Below are positions 54,770 through 63,760 of a stretch of 64,000 nt of DNA, piece after piece. The notes below the pieces were generated by a model that ran no database searches, was not told the DNA's origin, and worked only from the letters and a program-made list of their open reading frames with translations. The stretch spans positions 988,543 through 1,052,542 of the forward strand of contig NZ_JAGKJK010000001.1 of assembly GCF_020329435.1 (NCBI RefSeq). Direction: 5' to 3'. The first letter of the stretch is position 1; each line of letters starts with the position of its first letter. A program made the translations under genes and the position numbers. Origin of the DNA: Bradyrhizobium hereditatis (lineage in GTDB: Bacteria; Pseudomonadota; Alphaproteobacteria; Rhizobiales; Xanthobacteraceae).

Positions 54770-56134
54770 ATGGATGCAGCCAAGACCGTCGCGATCATCG
54801 GGGCCGGACCGGTCGGCCTTGCCGCCGCGGCCCACGTGCTGGAGCGCGGCCTCGAGCCGATCGTGCTGGAAGCCGGTGAGACCGTCGGCCACGCCATGCG
54901 GCAATGGGGCCACGTCCAATTGTTCTCACCCTGGGAGTACAACATCGACAAGGCCGCAGTGCGTCTATTGGCGGCAACGGGCTGGAACTCTCCTGAACCG
55001 GATCAGTACCCGACCGGCGCCGAAATGGCCGAACGCTATCTCGAGCCACTTGCTGCCCACGCCGCGCTCGCCCCTCACATCCGCACCTTGAGCCGCGTCA
55101 CGGGTATCAGCCGTGCCGGGTTCGACAAGATGAAAACCAAAGGCCGTGAAAAGGCGCCGTTCGAAATCCGTTACCAGAACGGGCAAGGCCCGAAGGTCAT
55201 GAAGGCCGATGCGGTCATCGACGTATCAGGCACCTGGCATTCGCCGAACCCCGCAGGCGCCAACGGCCTTCCCGCCATCGGCGAGAAGGATGTTGCCGAT
55301 AGAATCGCCTATGGCATGCCTGATGTGCTCGGCAAGGATCGCGCGCGGTATGCCGGCAAGACAGTTGCGGTGCTCGGCGCGGGACATTCTGCGATCGGCA
55401 CGCTGATTGATCTCGCAAAACTTGCCGAGCAGGCGCCTCGCACCCGGCCGGTCTGGCTCTTGCGCGGCAGCGATCCCGCCAAGGCTTTCGGCGGCGGTGC
55501 GAACGACAAGCTGGTCGCGCGCGGCCAGCTTGGCGCGGCGTTTGCCGCACTGGTGACCGCCGGCCGGGTCGAGTTGCAAAGCGAATTTCGCGTATCGCAT
55601 CTCATTGCCGATGGCCCTCGCCTCGTCATCGCAGCCGTATCGGGCTGCAGCGCCCGTCGGGTCATGGCCGATGAATTGATCGTGGCGACGGGTTTCCGGC
55701 CCGACCTCGAATTCGTGCGCGAACTACGGATCCGGCTCGATCCTGCGATCGAATGCCCTGTCGCGCTAGCGCCGCTGATCGATCCGAACGAGCATAGCTG
55801 CGGCACCGTGCGGCCGCATGGCGCACGCGAGCTGGCGCAGGATGAGCCCGGCTTCTATTTCGCCGGCATGAAATCCTACGGCCGCGCGCCGACCTTCCTG
55901 ATGCTCACGGGCTACGAACAGGTGCGTTCGATCGCCGCCGACATCGCCGGCGACCGCGCAGCCGCAGAGCGCGTCGAGCTGGTGCTGCCCGAGACCGGCG
56001 TCTGCAGCCGCCCACTCGCGCCAGATGCCAACAATTGCTGCGGCGGCCCTGCATTATCGGACGTTGACGCGTGTTGCGCCGCGGATGAGAAAGCAAAACA
56101 GCAAGGCAAAACAGGCTGCGGCTGCGCGGCCTGA
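54770..56134 (+). CDS. FAD/NAD(P)-dependent oxidoreductase with Cys-rich tail, arsenic cluster
   Basis: 454 residues from MDAAKTVAIIGAGPVGLAAA with GGGAGG before the ATG. GAGPVG near residue 11 binds FAD and VAVLGAGHSAIGT the second dinucleotide; GTWHSPNP and ATGFRPDLEF fit the flavin monooxygenase-like class. The last 34 residues carry CC, CC and CGC, a likely thiol metalloid site. Possibly oxidises an arsenical or thiol adduct for the next-door pump (inference; ArsO is the nearest named relative). Confidence 0.85.
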   Translation: MDAAKTVAIIGAGPVGLAAAAHVLERGLEPIVLEAGETVGHAMRQWGHVQLFSPWEYNIDKAAVRLLAATGWNSPEPDQYPTGAEMAERYLEPLAAHAALAPHIRTLSRVTGISRAGFDKMKTKGREKAPFEIRYQNGQGPKVMKADAVIDVSGTWHSPNPAGANGLPAIGEKDVADRIAYGMPDVLGKDRARYAGKTVAVLGAGHSAIGTLIDLAKLAEQAPRTRPVWLLRGSDPAKAFGGGANDKLVARGQLGAAFAALVTAGRVELQSEFRVSHLIADGPRLVIAAVSGCSARRVMADELIVATGFRPDLEFVRELRIRLDPAIECPVALAPLIDPNEHSCGTVRPHGARELAQDEPGFYFAGMKSYGRAPTFLMLTGYEQVRSIAADIAGDRAAAERVELVLPETGVCSRPLAPDANNCCGGPALSDVDACCAADEKAKQQGKTGCGCAA

Positions 56135-56181
56135 TCGCGGCTCGGGCCGCTGGCGCTCTATTGCTCGAGAAGGGAGACCCA

Positions 56182-57351
56182 GTGAACCGCAGCCAGTTTT
56201 CTATCATTATCGCGCTCGGCACGACGCAGACGCTGGCCTGGGCGTCGAGCTACTACCTGCCAGCGATCCTCGCCGATCCGATCGCGCGCGATCTCGGCAT
56301 TTCCTCAAGCTGGGTGTTTGGCGCCTTCTCGGTATCGCTGGTGCTCTCCGCGCTGCTTGCCCCACGGATCGGACGTCAGATCGATCTCGTCGGCGGCAGA
56401 TCCGTGCTGTCGATGTCCAATCTGGTGCTGGCGGCTGGCCTCGTGCTGCTCGGCTTCACCACGTCGATACCGCTTCTCATCATCGCCTGGCTCCTCCTCG
56501 GCATCGGCATGACGGCAGGCCTTTACGACGCCGCCTTTGCCGCGCTCGGGCGGATCTATGGCGACGGGGCGCGGCGCTCGATCACCGGCATCACGCTGCT
56601 GGCCGGCTTTGCCTCGACGGTGGGATGGCCGCTGTCGGCCTTGGGGCTTGAGACCATCGGTTGGCGCAACACCTGCTTTGCCTGGGCAGCGGCGCATATT
56701 CTGATCGGCCTCCCCCTCAACTGGTGGATGCTGCCAGCGGTCACGGGTGCGAAGGCTGCCATTGCCACGGCCGTCAAGCCGCATGTCCCGATCGACCGCA
56801 CCGTGATCATCTTAGCCTTTGTCTTCGCGGCGGCCTGGACTGTCGCCGGCGCTATGGCTGCGCATCTGCCGCGCCTGATGGAGGCGGCCGGTGCGACGAG
56901 CACGCAGGCGGTGTTCGCCGGCGCATTGATTGGTCCTGCGCAGGTGGCTGCGCGGATCTTCGAGGCGAGCTTTCTCAGCCGCTACCATCCGATGGTCTCG
57001 ACGCGCCTCGCCTGCATCACGCACCCGATCGGCGCCGCCATCCTCGCCCTCGCCGGCGGCGGCGCGGCGAGCGTGTTCGCGGTGTTCCACGGTTCCGGCA
57101 ACGGCATCCTGACCATTGCGCGCGGCACGCTGCCGCTCGCGGTCTTCGGGCCTGAGAATTACGGTTACCGCCTCGGCATCATCGGGGCGCCGGCGCGAAT
57201 GGCGCAGGCCGCCGCGCCGCTGCTGTTTGGCCTCCTGATCGACGCCATGGGCGCGCGGGTTCTGATCGTCTCCTCCGCGCTCAGCCTCGCGGCGCTGCTG
57301 GCGCTGTTCCTGCTGAAGGCGCCGCCACGGCCGCAGCCGCGAACGGAATAG
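56182..57351 (+). CDS. MFS pump, ArsK-like
   Basis: 389 residues from a GTG with AAGGGAGA before it, 12 helices. GTTQTLAWASSYYLPAILAD and GSGNGILTIARGTLPLAVFG are typical of the MFS group found in ars clusters (ArsK of Agrobacterium exports As(III), Sb(III) and organoarsenicals). Follows the oxidoreductase by 47 bases. Specificity not provable here. Confidence 0.82.
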   Translation: MNRSQFSIIIALGTTQTLAWASSYYLPAILADPIARDLGISSSWVFGAFSVSLVLSALLAPRIGRQIDLVGGRSVLSMSNLVLAAGLVLLGFTTSIPLLIIAWLLLGIGMTAGLYDAAFAALGRIYGDGARRSITGITLLAGFASTVGWPLSALGLETIGWRNTCFAWAAAHILIGLPLNWWMLPAVTGAKAAIATAVKPHVPIDRTVIILAFVFAAAWTVAGAMAAHLPRLMEAAGATSTQAVFAGALIGPAQVAARIFEASFLSRYHPMVSTRLACITHPIGAAILALAGGGAASVFAVFHGSGNGILTIARGTLPLAVFGPENYGYRLGIIGAPARMAQAAAPLLFGLLIDAMGARVLIVSSALSLAALLALFLLKAPPRPQPRTE

Positions 57352-57368
57352 CGTGAGGCTTCGCCAAC

Positions 57369-58256
57369 TTACTTTTTGATCCCTGACGTCGCGATCCATA
57401 TGCCCGCAAACACCGCGACGAGCCCGACCAAGAGGTTTGGCGTGATCGGCTCGCCGACGAGTTGGGTGGCAAGCAGCGCTGCCGCAACGGGATTGACGGT
57501 CATGGTGTTGGCCACGCGCGTCGGCGACGCTCGCTCCAGCGCCAGCACCCACAGGATGAACGCGAGCGCGCCGCCGGCGATGCCGAGATAGAGACCCGCG
57601 ATCCATTGCGGCGCTCCGAACTGACTCAAGGCGGCGATACTGCCGGAGAGTGATCCGACCAGGATCAGCGCCACAGCGCCCGTCCCCATGCCGACGGTGA
57701 GGAAGCCGAGCGCGCTGGAGCGCTGGATGAACGGGCGGGACCAGACGTTGTAGAACGCCATGCAAAGCATGGCGCCGGTCATGATCAACTCGCCGCGCCA
57801 TGCGCCCGGCGGCGCGGCCGACAATCCGGTCGCGAGCGCGGCGAAGACGCCGAGCACGGCAATGCAGACCCCGATCGATTTTCGTTTCGTCAGCGGCTCG
57901 ATGCCGAGCAGCGCGCCGACCATCATGGTGTGCAGCGGCAGCGTCGCCAGCGCGAGCGATGCACGCGCCGCAGTCGTGTAGGACATCGCGATGTTGTAGA
58001 GGACGAAGAATACGCCGAAGAAGGCGAAGCCGAGGGCTGCGACGGCAGGCCAATCCTGGCGCTTCGGCCACCGCGCCTTGAGAAAAAGCGCCGCGGGCAA
58101 TACGCAGCAGAAGCCGATGGCCCAGCGCAGGATCGCCAGCGTGATCGGATCGGTGTTGCCGGCGAGATAGCGCGTGATCGCCGCCGCGGTCCCGCCGAGG
58201 CAGCTCGATAGCAACGCGATCGCGACGCCAACCCATTCGCCCAACGCCGCCTCCAC
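57369..58256 (-). CDS. EamA-family (DMT) transporter
   Basis: 296 residues, ten helices in two EamA halves (GGTAAAITRYLAGNTDPITL ... AARASLALATLPLHTMMVGA; GGALAFILWVLALERASPTR). GTG start chosen from several; nearby ATGs are absent. Convergent with the ArsK-like gene. Exports a metabolite or toxin of unknown identity. The 58.26-58.59 kb gap shows no gene. Confidence 0.85.
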   Translation of the reverse strand: MEAALGEWVGVAIALLSSCLGGTAAAITRYLAGNTDPITLAILRWAIGFCCVLPAALFLKARWPKRQDWPAVAALGFAFFGVFFVLYNIAMSYTTAARASLALATLPLHTMMVGALLGIEPLTKRKSIGVCIAVLGVFAALATGLSAAPPGAWRGELIMTGAMLCMAFYNVWSRPFIQRSSALGFLTVGMGTGAVALILVGSLSGSIAALSQFGAPQWIAGLYLGIAGGALAFILWVLALERASPTRVANTMTVNPVAAALLATQLVGEPITPNLLVGLVAVFAGIWIATSGIKK

Positions 58257-58720
58257 ACCTCGATCGCGCCGTCGACTGCGGCGTCCGCTGCACATATGAT
58301 CGCAGCAGATTACATGCGCGAGTCACAATTGTTCGACATCCGAATCTTTCAGGAAGTTGGCAGCATGTGTCAGCAACTCCCGTGTCGAGTCACAAATCAT
58401 GCGCTGCGCGAACCGACATCGCTGGCATCCAACCCGCCGAGGTCCTGATCGGATCGCCAGCATTGCGCGCCGGCACAAGGCACGGGCTGAAGTTGCTGGC
58501 TTGACGAAACCGCGGTCCGGAAGATCGTGCTGGTGCAATTAAGTTTGGCGCGGGCGCCTGCGACATCAGCTAATTACGCATCAATCCATTGGTAAATTTC
58601 AATCAATTGTCCCGAACCGGCATAGGATGCCGTCAAGAAATTTTTGCCATGAGAAGCCACCGGAACCCGGTTCGGTGGTTTCGGGGCTCCGACAGGAGCC
58701 TTAAGGCTCTGGAATTGGTT

Positions 58721-58975
58721 ATGAAGGAAGCGATCCGCTTACGTGAATTGGAAGCCGAGTGCCGGCAACGCGCGCTGAGCGAACCCGACAAGAAATGGTA
58801 CTGGCTGGCACAGGCCGCCAAATACCAGGTGCAGGCGAGCCAAAAGCTCGCCTTTCATTCGGAAGAGAGCAACACGCCCCACACGCCGGAGATCAAGCTG
58901 GCGCAATGGTCGCATGTTCGGGATGAGCGACGCGTGATGGACCCCCTCCCCGACGGACGGCGATCGCTCTGGTAG
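58721..58975 (+). CDS. Small conserved protein of unknown function
   Basis: 84 residues from MKEAIRLRELEAECRQRALS, followed by KKWYWLAQAAKYQVQASQKL. The Leu-Arg-Glu-Leu ... Glu-Cys-Arg pattern is seen in many small Bradyrhizobium proteins. A frame 44 codons longer exists upstream; its first part looks non-coding. Confidence 0.55.
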   Translation: MKEAIRLRELEAECRQRALSEPDKKWYWLAQAAKYQVQASQKLAFHSEESNTPHTPEIKLAQWSHVRDERRVMDPLPDGRRSLW

Positions 58976-59000
58976 TCGCGCGAGGCGCGACGATAACGCG

Positions 59001-59210
59001 CTAGAGCATGATGATCTTGGTTAGCTCGATTTGGCCGCAGACCCGCTCTCTCCCGCTTGCGGGGGAGGTCGGCGCGAAGCGTCGGGTGGGGCTCTCTCCA
59101 CTCGGGCAGTGTCCCCGCGGAGACACCCCCACCCCAGCCCTCCCCCGCAAGCGGGAGAGGGAGCGCACCTCCTTCGCAGTCGCTGTCAAACCAAGATCAT
59201 CATGCTCTAG
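59001..59210. mobile_element. MITE-like nested palindrome, 210 bases
   Basis: Outer ends CTAGAGCATGATGATCTTGG-TT (59001-59022) and its exact complement (59189-59210), 22 bases. Inside, CTCTCCCGCTTGCGGGGGAG and CCTCCCCCGCAAGCGGGAGAG form a second inverted pair. No coding capacity. It runs into the 3' end of the adjacent MFS gene. Confidence 0.8.
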
Positions 59211-60435
59211 GCCCCTGCTCCTCCGGCGGCTTGATGTGGCGGAACGAGAACAGGAGCGCGAGGTCGTAGGCGATCTTGAGCGTGCCGCAGACCACCAGCG
59301 GCAGCCCGATAAACGACGTTATCAATAGCGCGCCCGAGATTGCCGGACTGATCGCCGATGCAAGGCTGCGCGGCACGGCAGTGATGCTTGCCGCGGCGGG
59401 CCGTTCGGCCGGCGTCACCACGGCCATGACGTAGGAGGTGCGGGTCGGCACATCCATCTGCGACAGCGCCGACCGCAGCAGCAATAGGCCGAGTGCGACA
59501 TAGAGGTTTGGTGCAAACGCCGCCAGGATCAGGAAGATGCTGGACGGAATATGCGTGAACACCATGGTGTTGACGAGGCCGATGCGCCCCGCGATCCAGG
59601 CAGCGACCGGATAGGAAAACGCGCTCAGCGTGCTCGACCAGAAGAAAAACAATCCGGCGGCGGATAGTGACAGATCGAAGCGCTCGAACAGCCAGAGCAC
59701 CAGCAGCGACTGCGCGACGAAACCGCCGGCAAAGGAATCGACACTGAACAGCGCCGCAAGCTTGTAGACGGTGCCGCGCGATGGCCCGAGCGGCGCTTGC
59801 TGTGCCCTCTCCTCGGCGCGCGCATGCGGAACGTAGCGATAAAGCGCAGCGCAGGCGATGCCGAGCGCGGCATAGGCATAGAACATCAGGCGGAGCGCGG
59901 TAACTTGCGTGCTGCCGCCCGCCACCAGGAAATCGGGCAGCGAGGCCGCGAGCGAACCGGCCGCCGTGCAGAGCGCGCCGATCAGGCTGTAGCGCGCGAA
60001 CACCTGCGTGCGGCGCTCATCGCTTGCGCTGTGCGCCAGCACCGCATGCTCGAGCGGCACCAGTACGCCGAGATCGCCGCCGGAAGCATTGATGGTACCG
60101 ATGAAGGCGACCAGCACGATCAGCACAAAATGTTCGACCGCGGGAAAGGCGATGCCGGTCGCCGCCATCAGGCTGGCGCCTGCGATCAATAGCGGCTTCA
60201 GATCATGGCGCGGTGCGATCCAGCCGGTGATCAGTGTCAATAGCGCCGTGCCGAGCAGCGAGGCCGTCGCGACGATGCCGACCGCGATGGCGTCGTAGCC
60301 CAGCGCGGTCATATAGGCCGGCAGGATGATGATGGCAAAACCGTCGCCGAAACCGCGCAGGCCGCGCGCGACATAGAGAAGCGAGATCAGCGCGTTTCCG
60401 GTCGAAGCCTTCGAGGCAGTCGCGATATCCGTCAT
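59200..60435 (-). CDS. MFS transporter
   Basis: 411 residues, 12 helices. YVARGLRGFGDGFAIIILPA and RSALSQMDVPTRTSYVMAVV are signature stretches of a transporter group often near chromate genes or stress exporters. The final Arg, Ala and stop codon are read from the terminal repeat of the MITE-like element, so the native C-terminus may have been altered. Substrate unknown. Confidence 0.87.
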   Translation of the reverse strand: MTDIATASKASTGNALISLLYVARGLRGFGDGFAIIILPAYMTALGYDAIAVGIVATASLLGTALLTLITGWIAPRHDLKPLLIAGASLMAATGIAFPAVEHFVLIVLVAFIGTINASGGDLGVLVPLEHAVLAHSASDERRTQVFARYSLIGALCTAAGSLAASLPDFLVAGGSTQVTALRLMFYAYAALGIACAALYRYVPHARAEERAQQAPLGPSRGTVYKLAALFSVDSFAGGFVAQSLLVLWLFERFDLSLSAAGLFFFWSSTLSAFSYPVAAWIAGRIGLVNTMVFTHIPSSIFLILAAFAPNLYVALGLLLLRSALSQMDVPTRTSYVMAVVTPAERPAAASITAVPRSLASAISPAISGALLITSFIGLPLVVCGTLKIAYDLALLFSFRHIKPPEEQGPRA

Positions 60436-60447
60436 CCCAGCATTCCG

Positions 60448-61134
60448 TTAAGGCAGCACTGTCATCTTCACCTGCTCGAAGCGCGTCACGCTGTCGGACT
60501 TGGTCCACAGCGCTACGCCGCCGGCCCCTGCAAAGGTCTTGTCGGTCGCACTGAACAATTTCTTGCCGTCAAAGGAAACAATGAAGCGATTGCCCTCCGC
60601 GCGCAGGCCCAGCGTGTGCCATTCATTCGGCGTGACCTTTAGATTGGCGCCATCCAGTTGTTCGCGTCGGCCTTTGACGACGCGATAGAAGCGAACGTTG
60701 TCCTCGAGCGCATTGGCGCGGGCGACGTAGTAATTGTCGGCATCCTGCAGCCGCACGGCGATGCCGCCGGCCTGGTCCGTCTTGCCGGCCACCGCCTTGA
60801 AGCGCACTTCTACATCGACATTGGCGGCCGACACGCTCTCATGGATCGCCAGCGGAAACCGGTAATCGGTACGGTCGGTGCTGGTCTGCTCGATCGCCTT
60901 TCCCGCTGAGGCCGTTGTGTCGGATGTGACGATCCATTCGCCCTCGCGGCCCTGGCCGGTTCGTGCAAACGAGAATCCGGCCGGGGGCGATCCCAGCGTC
61001 ATGCGATCGATGGCTATCATGGTGGCTCCTGTCTCGGCGGTCGCAGGCAATGGCGCGAACGCAAGCATCGACGCGAGAAGGATGACGCCCGGATATCTGA
61101 TGATTTGAAAAAGATTCGGCTTGTTTCCGTCCAT
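60448..61134 (-). CDS. Exported laminin G/jelly-roll-like protein
   Basis: 228 residues. Signal peptide (YPGVILLASMLAFAPLPATA). FSFARTGQGREGEWIVTSDT, DVEVRFKAVAGKTDQAGGIA and VRLQDADNYYVARANALEDN, YTR-like strands ending GGVALWTKSDSVTRFEQVKM resemble the DUF1080/concanavalin-like fold. Sits 12 bases upstream of the MFS gene, so co-transcribed, and divergent from chrB. Ligand unknown. Confidence 0.8.
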   Translation of the reverse strand: MDGNKPNLFQIIRYPGVILLASMLAFAPLPATAETGATMIAIDRMTLGSPPAGFSFARTGQGREGEWIVTSDTTASAGKAIEQTSTDRTDYRFPLAIHESVSAANVDVEVRFKAVAGKTDQAGGIAVRLQDADNYYVARANALEDNVRFYRVVKGRREQLDGANLKVTPNEWHTLGLRAEGNRFIVSFDGKKLFSATDKTFAGAGGVALWTKSDSVTRFEQVKMTVLP

Positions 61135-61404
61135 GCGCCATCCTCGACACGTCGAGTGTGCGCAGAGCTTGGACGGTGACCGTCTGACGGGGAGCCTGCT
61201 TTGTCCCCGGTGAGGGCGAAGTTAGGACCGAACGCCGCGCTTCGCAAGTACAATGAGGAAATCCGCCCGACGGGAGGGTCGCCGCGGAACCAGTTGACAG
61301 AAGGATCAGCAAGCGGTCTATTCGGGGGCATGGGGTTTTGCGATCTCCCCACGAGGCGACATGCCCAAGTATCGCGTCCCGTTTCTCTTGACGAGGGCGC
61401 AGTC

Positions 61405-62223
61405 ATGTCAGCTTACACGACCATATCATCCGACAAGCTTTGCAAACTGATCGGCACGGCGAATACGCCTGCCCTGATCGACGTGCGCACCGATGAGGAT
61501 TTCGCCGCCGACCCGCGGCTGATTCCCGGCGCGGTCCGGCGCAATCACGAGCAGGCCGCCGATTGGGGCGAAGAATTCTCCGGCCATCCGGCGATCGTCG
61601 TCTGCCTGCGCGGCCAGAAACTGGCGCAAGGCACCGCCGCCTGGCTTCGGCACCTCGACGTGGCGGCCGAAGCGCTCGAAGGGGGTTTCGAAGGCTGGAA
61701 GGCGGCAAAACTGCCGCTGGTGCCAGCCGAAAAGCTGCCGCCCCGTGATGCCAAGGGCCGCACGGTGTGGGTGACGCGCGCCCGACCAAAGGTCGATCGC
61801 ATCGCCTGCCCCTGGCTGATCCGCCGCTTTGTCGATCCGAATGCAGTGTTCCTGTACGTAGCTCCTTCTGAGGTGATCGCCGTCGGAGAGCGTTTCAACG
61901 CCGCCCCCTTTGACATCGAGACCGTGTTCTGGAGCCACCGCGGCGAACTCTGCACCTTCGATGTCATGGTCGAGGAGTTCGGGCTGGCAACGCCGCCTCT
62001 GCTGAGGCTGGCGACGATGGTGCGCGGCGCCGATACCGGGCGGCTCGATCTGTCGCCCGAGGCGGCCGGGCTGCTCGCTGCCTCGCTCGGCCTGTCGCGC
62101 ATGTTCGACGACGATCTCGAGCAGCTCGAAGCCGGCATGACTCTCTACGATGCGTTCTACCGCTGGTGTCGCGACGCCACCGGCGAGACCCACAATTGGC
62201 CGACCAACAAGGCGAAGCCGTAA
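61405..62223 (+). CDS. chrB: Rhodanese-ChrB fusion, chromate resistance
   Basis: 272 residues. N-terminal rhodanese-like domain with Cys67 in VVCLRGQKLAQG; from about 117, RTVWVTRARPKVDRIACPWL, IRRFVDPNAVFLYVAPSEV and EFGLATPPLLRLATMVRGAD is the ChrB domain. ChrB-type proteins sense chromate or aid ChrA. TAATG junction couples it to chrA. An upstream frame of 68 codons is rejected. Confidence 0.9.
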   Translation: MSAYTTISSDKLCKLIGTANTPALIDVRTDEDFAADPRLIPGAVRRNHEQAADWGEEFSGHPAIVVCLRGQKLAQGTAAWLRHLDVAAEALEGGFEGWKAAKLPLVPAEKLPPRDAKGRTVWVTRARPKVDRIACPWLIRRFVDPNAVFLYVAPSEVIAVGERFNAAPFDIETVFWSHRGELCTFDVMVEEFGLATPPLLRLATMVRGADTGRLDLSPEAAGLLAASLGLSRMFDDDLEQLEAGMTLYDAFYRWCRDATGETHNWPTNKAKP

Positions 62224-63626
62224 TGGAAGCGACGATCGACAAGGCGGCCAAACGCAACGCCGCACAAACCTATGATCACGGCATTAGCTTCGCCGAAGCC
62301 TTCCGCGTCTGGCTGCGCGTCGCCGTTCTCAGCTTCGGCGGCCCGGCCGGGCAGATCGCGGTGATGCACCGCATTCTGGTCGAGGAGAAGCACTGGATTT
62401 CCGAGAGTCGGTTTTTGCATGCGCTGAACTACTGCATGCTGCTGCCGGGGCCGGAGGCGCAGCAGCTGGCAACATACATCGGATGGCTGCTGCACCGGAC
62501 CGCGGGCGGCATCATGGCCGGCGGGCTGTTCATCCTGCCCGGCATCATCGCCATCATGGCCTTGAGCTATATCTACGCGGCCTACGGCAATGTCGGCTTC
62601 ATCGAGGCGCTGTTCTTCGGGCTGAAGGCTGCGGTGCTCGCCATCGTCGTGCATGCCGTAGTCCGTGTAGGCAAGCGTGCGTTGCGCAACCGGGTAATGA
62701 TCGCGCTCGCGGCGATCGCCTTCGTTGCGATCTTCTTTTTCAACGTCCCCTTCCCGATCATCATCATCGCGGCCGGCATGACCGGCTATTTCGGCGCGCG
62801 CTTGGGACGGCCGGAGTTTGCCGCTATCGAGCATGGCGGTGGCAGTAAGAAATCGGCGGCAGTGGACAGCCTGCTTAGTGAGGAATTGCCCGACCATGTC
62901 CGTCCCTCCGTGGCACGTGCGCTCAGGGCAAGTTCGGTGTGGCTGCTGCTATGGGTCGTGCCGGTAGCGGCGCTTTTGATCGGGCTTGGACAAGCCAATG
63001 TGTTCAGCCAGATCGCGCTGTTCTTTTCAAAGATGGCGATGGTGACATTTGGCGGCGCCTATGCGGTGCTGGCCTATGTCGCGCAGCAGGCGGTCGAGCA
63101 TTATCACTGGCTGGAGCCGCGCGAGATGCTCGACGGGCTCGGCATGGCCGAGACCACGCCGGGGCCCTTGATCATGGTGCTGCAGTTCGTCGGCTTCATG
63201 GCCGCCTATCGCGATCCCGGCGCGCTGTCACCGATGGTCGCCGCCACGCTCGGCGGACTATTGGCGACTTGGGTCACCTTCATTCCCTGCTTTCTCTGGA
63301 TCTTCCTCGGCGCGCCCTACATCGAAACCTTGCGCGGCAACAAGGGGCTCGCGGGCGCGCTGTCTGCGATCACCGCCGCCGTGGTCGGTGTGATTCTCAA
63401 CCTCTCGATCTGGTTCGGGTTACACACGCTGTTCCGGCAGACGACGCCGGTTCGCTCGTTCGGGCTGTCGTTCGACATGCCGGTGTGGGGAAGCCTTGAC
63501 GTCGCCGCCTTCGTGCTAGCAGCGGCTGCGGCGACGGCGATCTTCCGTTTCAACGTCGGGATGCTCTGGGTGCTGGCGGGATCGTGCGCGGCCGGCGTGG
63601 CGATGAGGTTTGCGGGATTGGCGTGA
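62223..63626 (+). CDS. chrA: Chromate transporter ChrA
   Basis: 467 residues, two homologous halves: VAVLSFGGPAGQIAVMHRIL with ALNYCMLLPGPEAQQLATYI, then KMAMVTFGGAYAVLAYVAQQ with GLGMAETTPGPLIMVLQFVG. The PGPEAQQ and TPGPL motifs define CHR family efflux of chromate driven by the membrane potential. Full-length two-domain form. Confidence 0.96.
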   Translation: MEATIDKAAKRNAAQTYDHGISFAEAFRVWLRVAVLSFGGPAGQIAVMHRILVEEKHWISESRFLHALNYCMLLPGPEAQQLATYIGWLLHRTAGGIMAGGLFILPGIIAIMALSYIYAAYGNVGFIEALFFGLKAAVLAIVVHAVVRVGKRALRNRVMIALAAIAFVAIFFFNVPFPIIIIAAGMTGYFGARLGRPEFAAIEHGGGSKKSAAVDSLLSEELPDHVRPSVARALRASSVWLLLWVVPVAALLIGLGQANVFSQIALFFSKMAMVTFGGAYAVLAYVAQQAVEHYHWLEPREMLDGLGMAETTPGPLIMVLQFVGFMAAYRDPGALSPMVAATLGGLLATWVTFIPCFLWIFLGAPYIETLRGNKGLAGALSAITAAVVGVILNLSIWFGLHTLFRQTTPVRSFGLSFDMPVWGSLDVAAFVLAAAAATAIFRFNVGMLWVLAGSCAAGVAMRFAGLA

Positions 63627-63647
63627 GCGGAGCGAAGAACGCGGTGC

Positions 63648-63760
63648 CGTAGGATGGGTGGAGCGAAGCGATACCCATCTTCGCTTCGCGGAGGGATTGG
63701 ATTGATGGGTTTCGCGGAGTTTATCATCGGGCCGGCCGAAGGCCGGACCCGTTGGCTCTA
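63648..63760. repeat. REP-type repeat after chrA
   Basis: AGGATGGGTGGAGCGAAGCG-ATACCCATC followed by GATGGGTTTCGCGGAG and, inverted, CTACCCATCCT. Same family as the sequence at 36.70-36.77 kb. The remaining bases to the window end contain no gene I can support. Confidence 0.7.

Noticed and set aside
56812..58326. 504-codon minus-strand frame overlapping the ArsK-like and EamA genes
   Set aside because: Spans the antisense of one gene and an alternate frame of the other; no domain.
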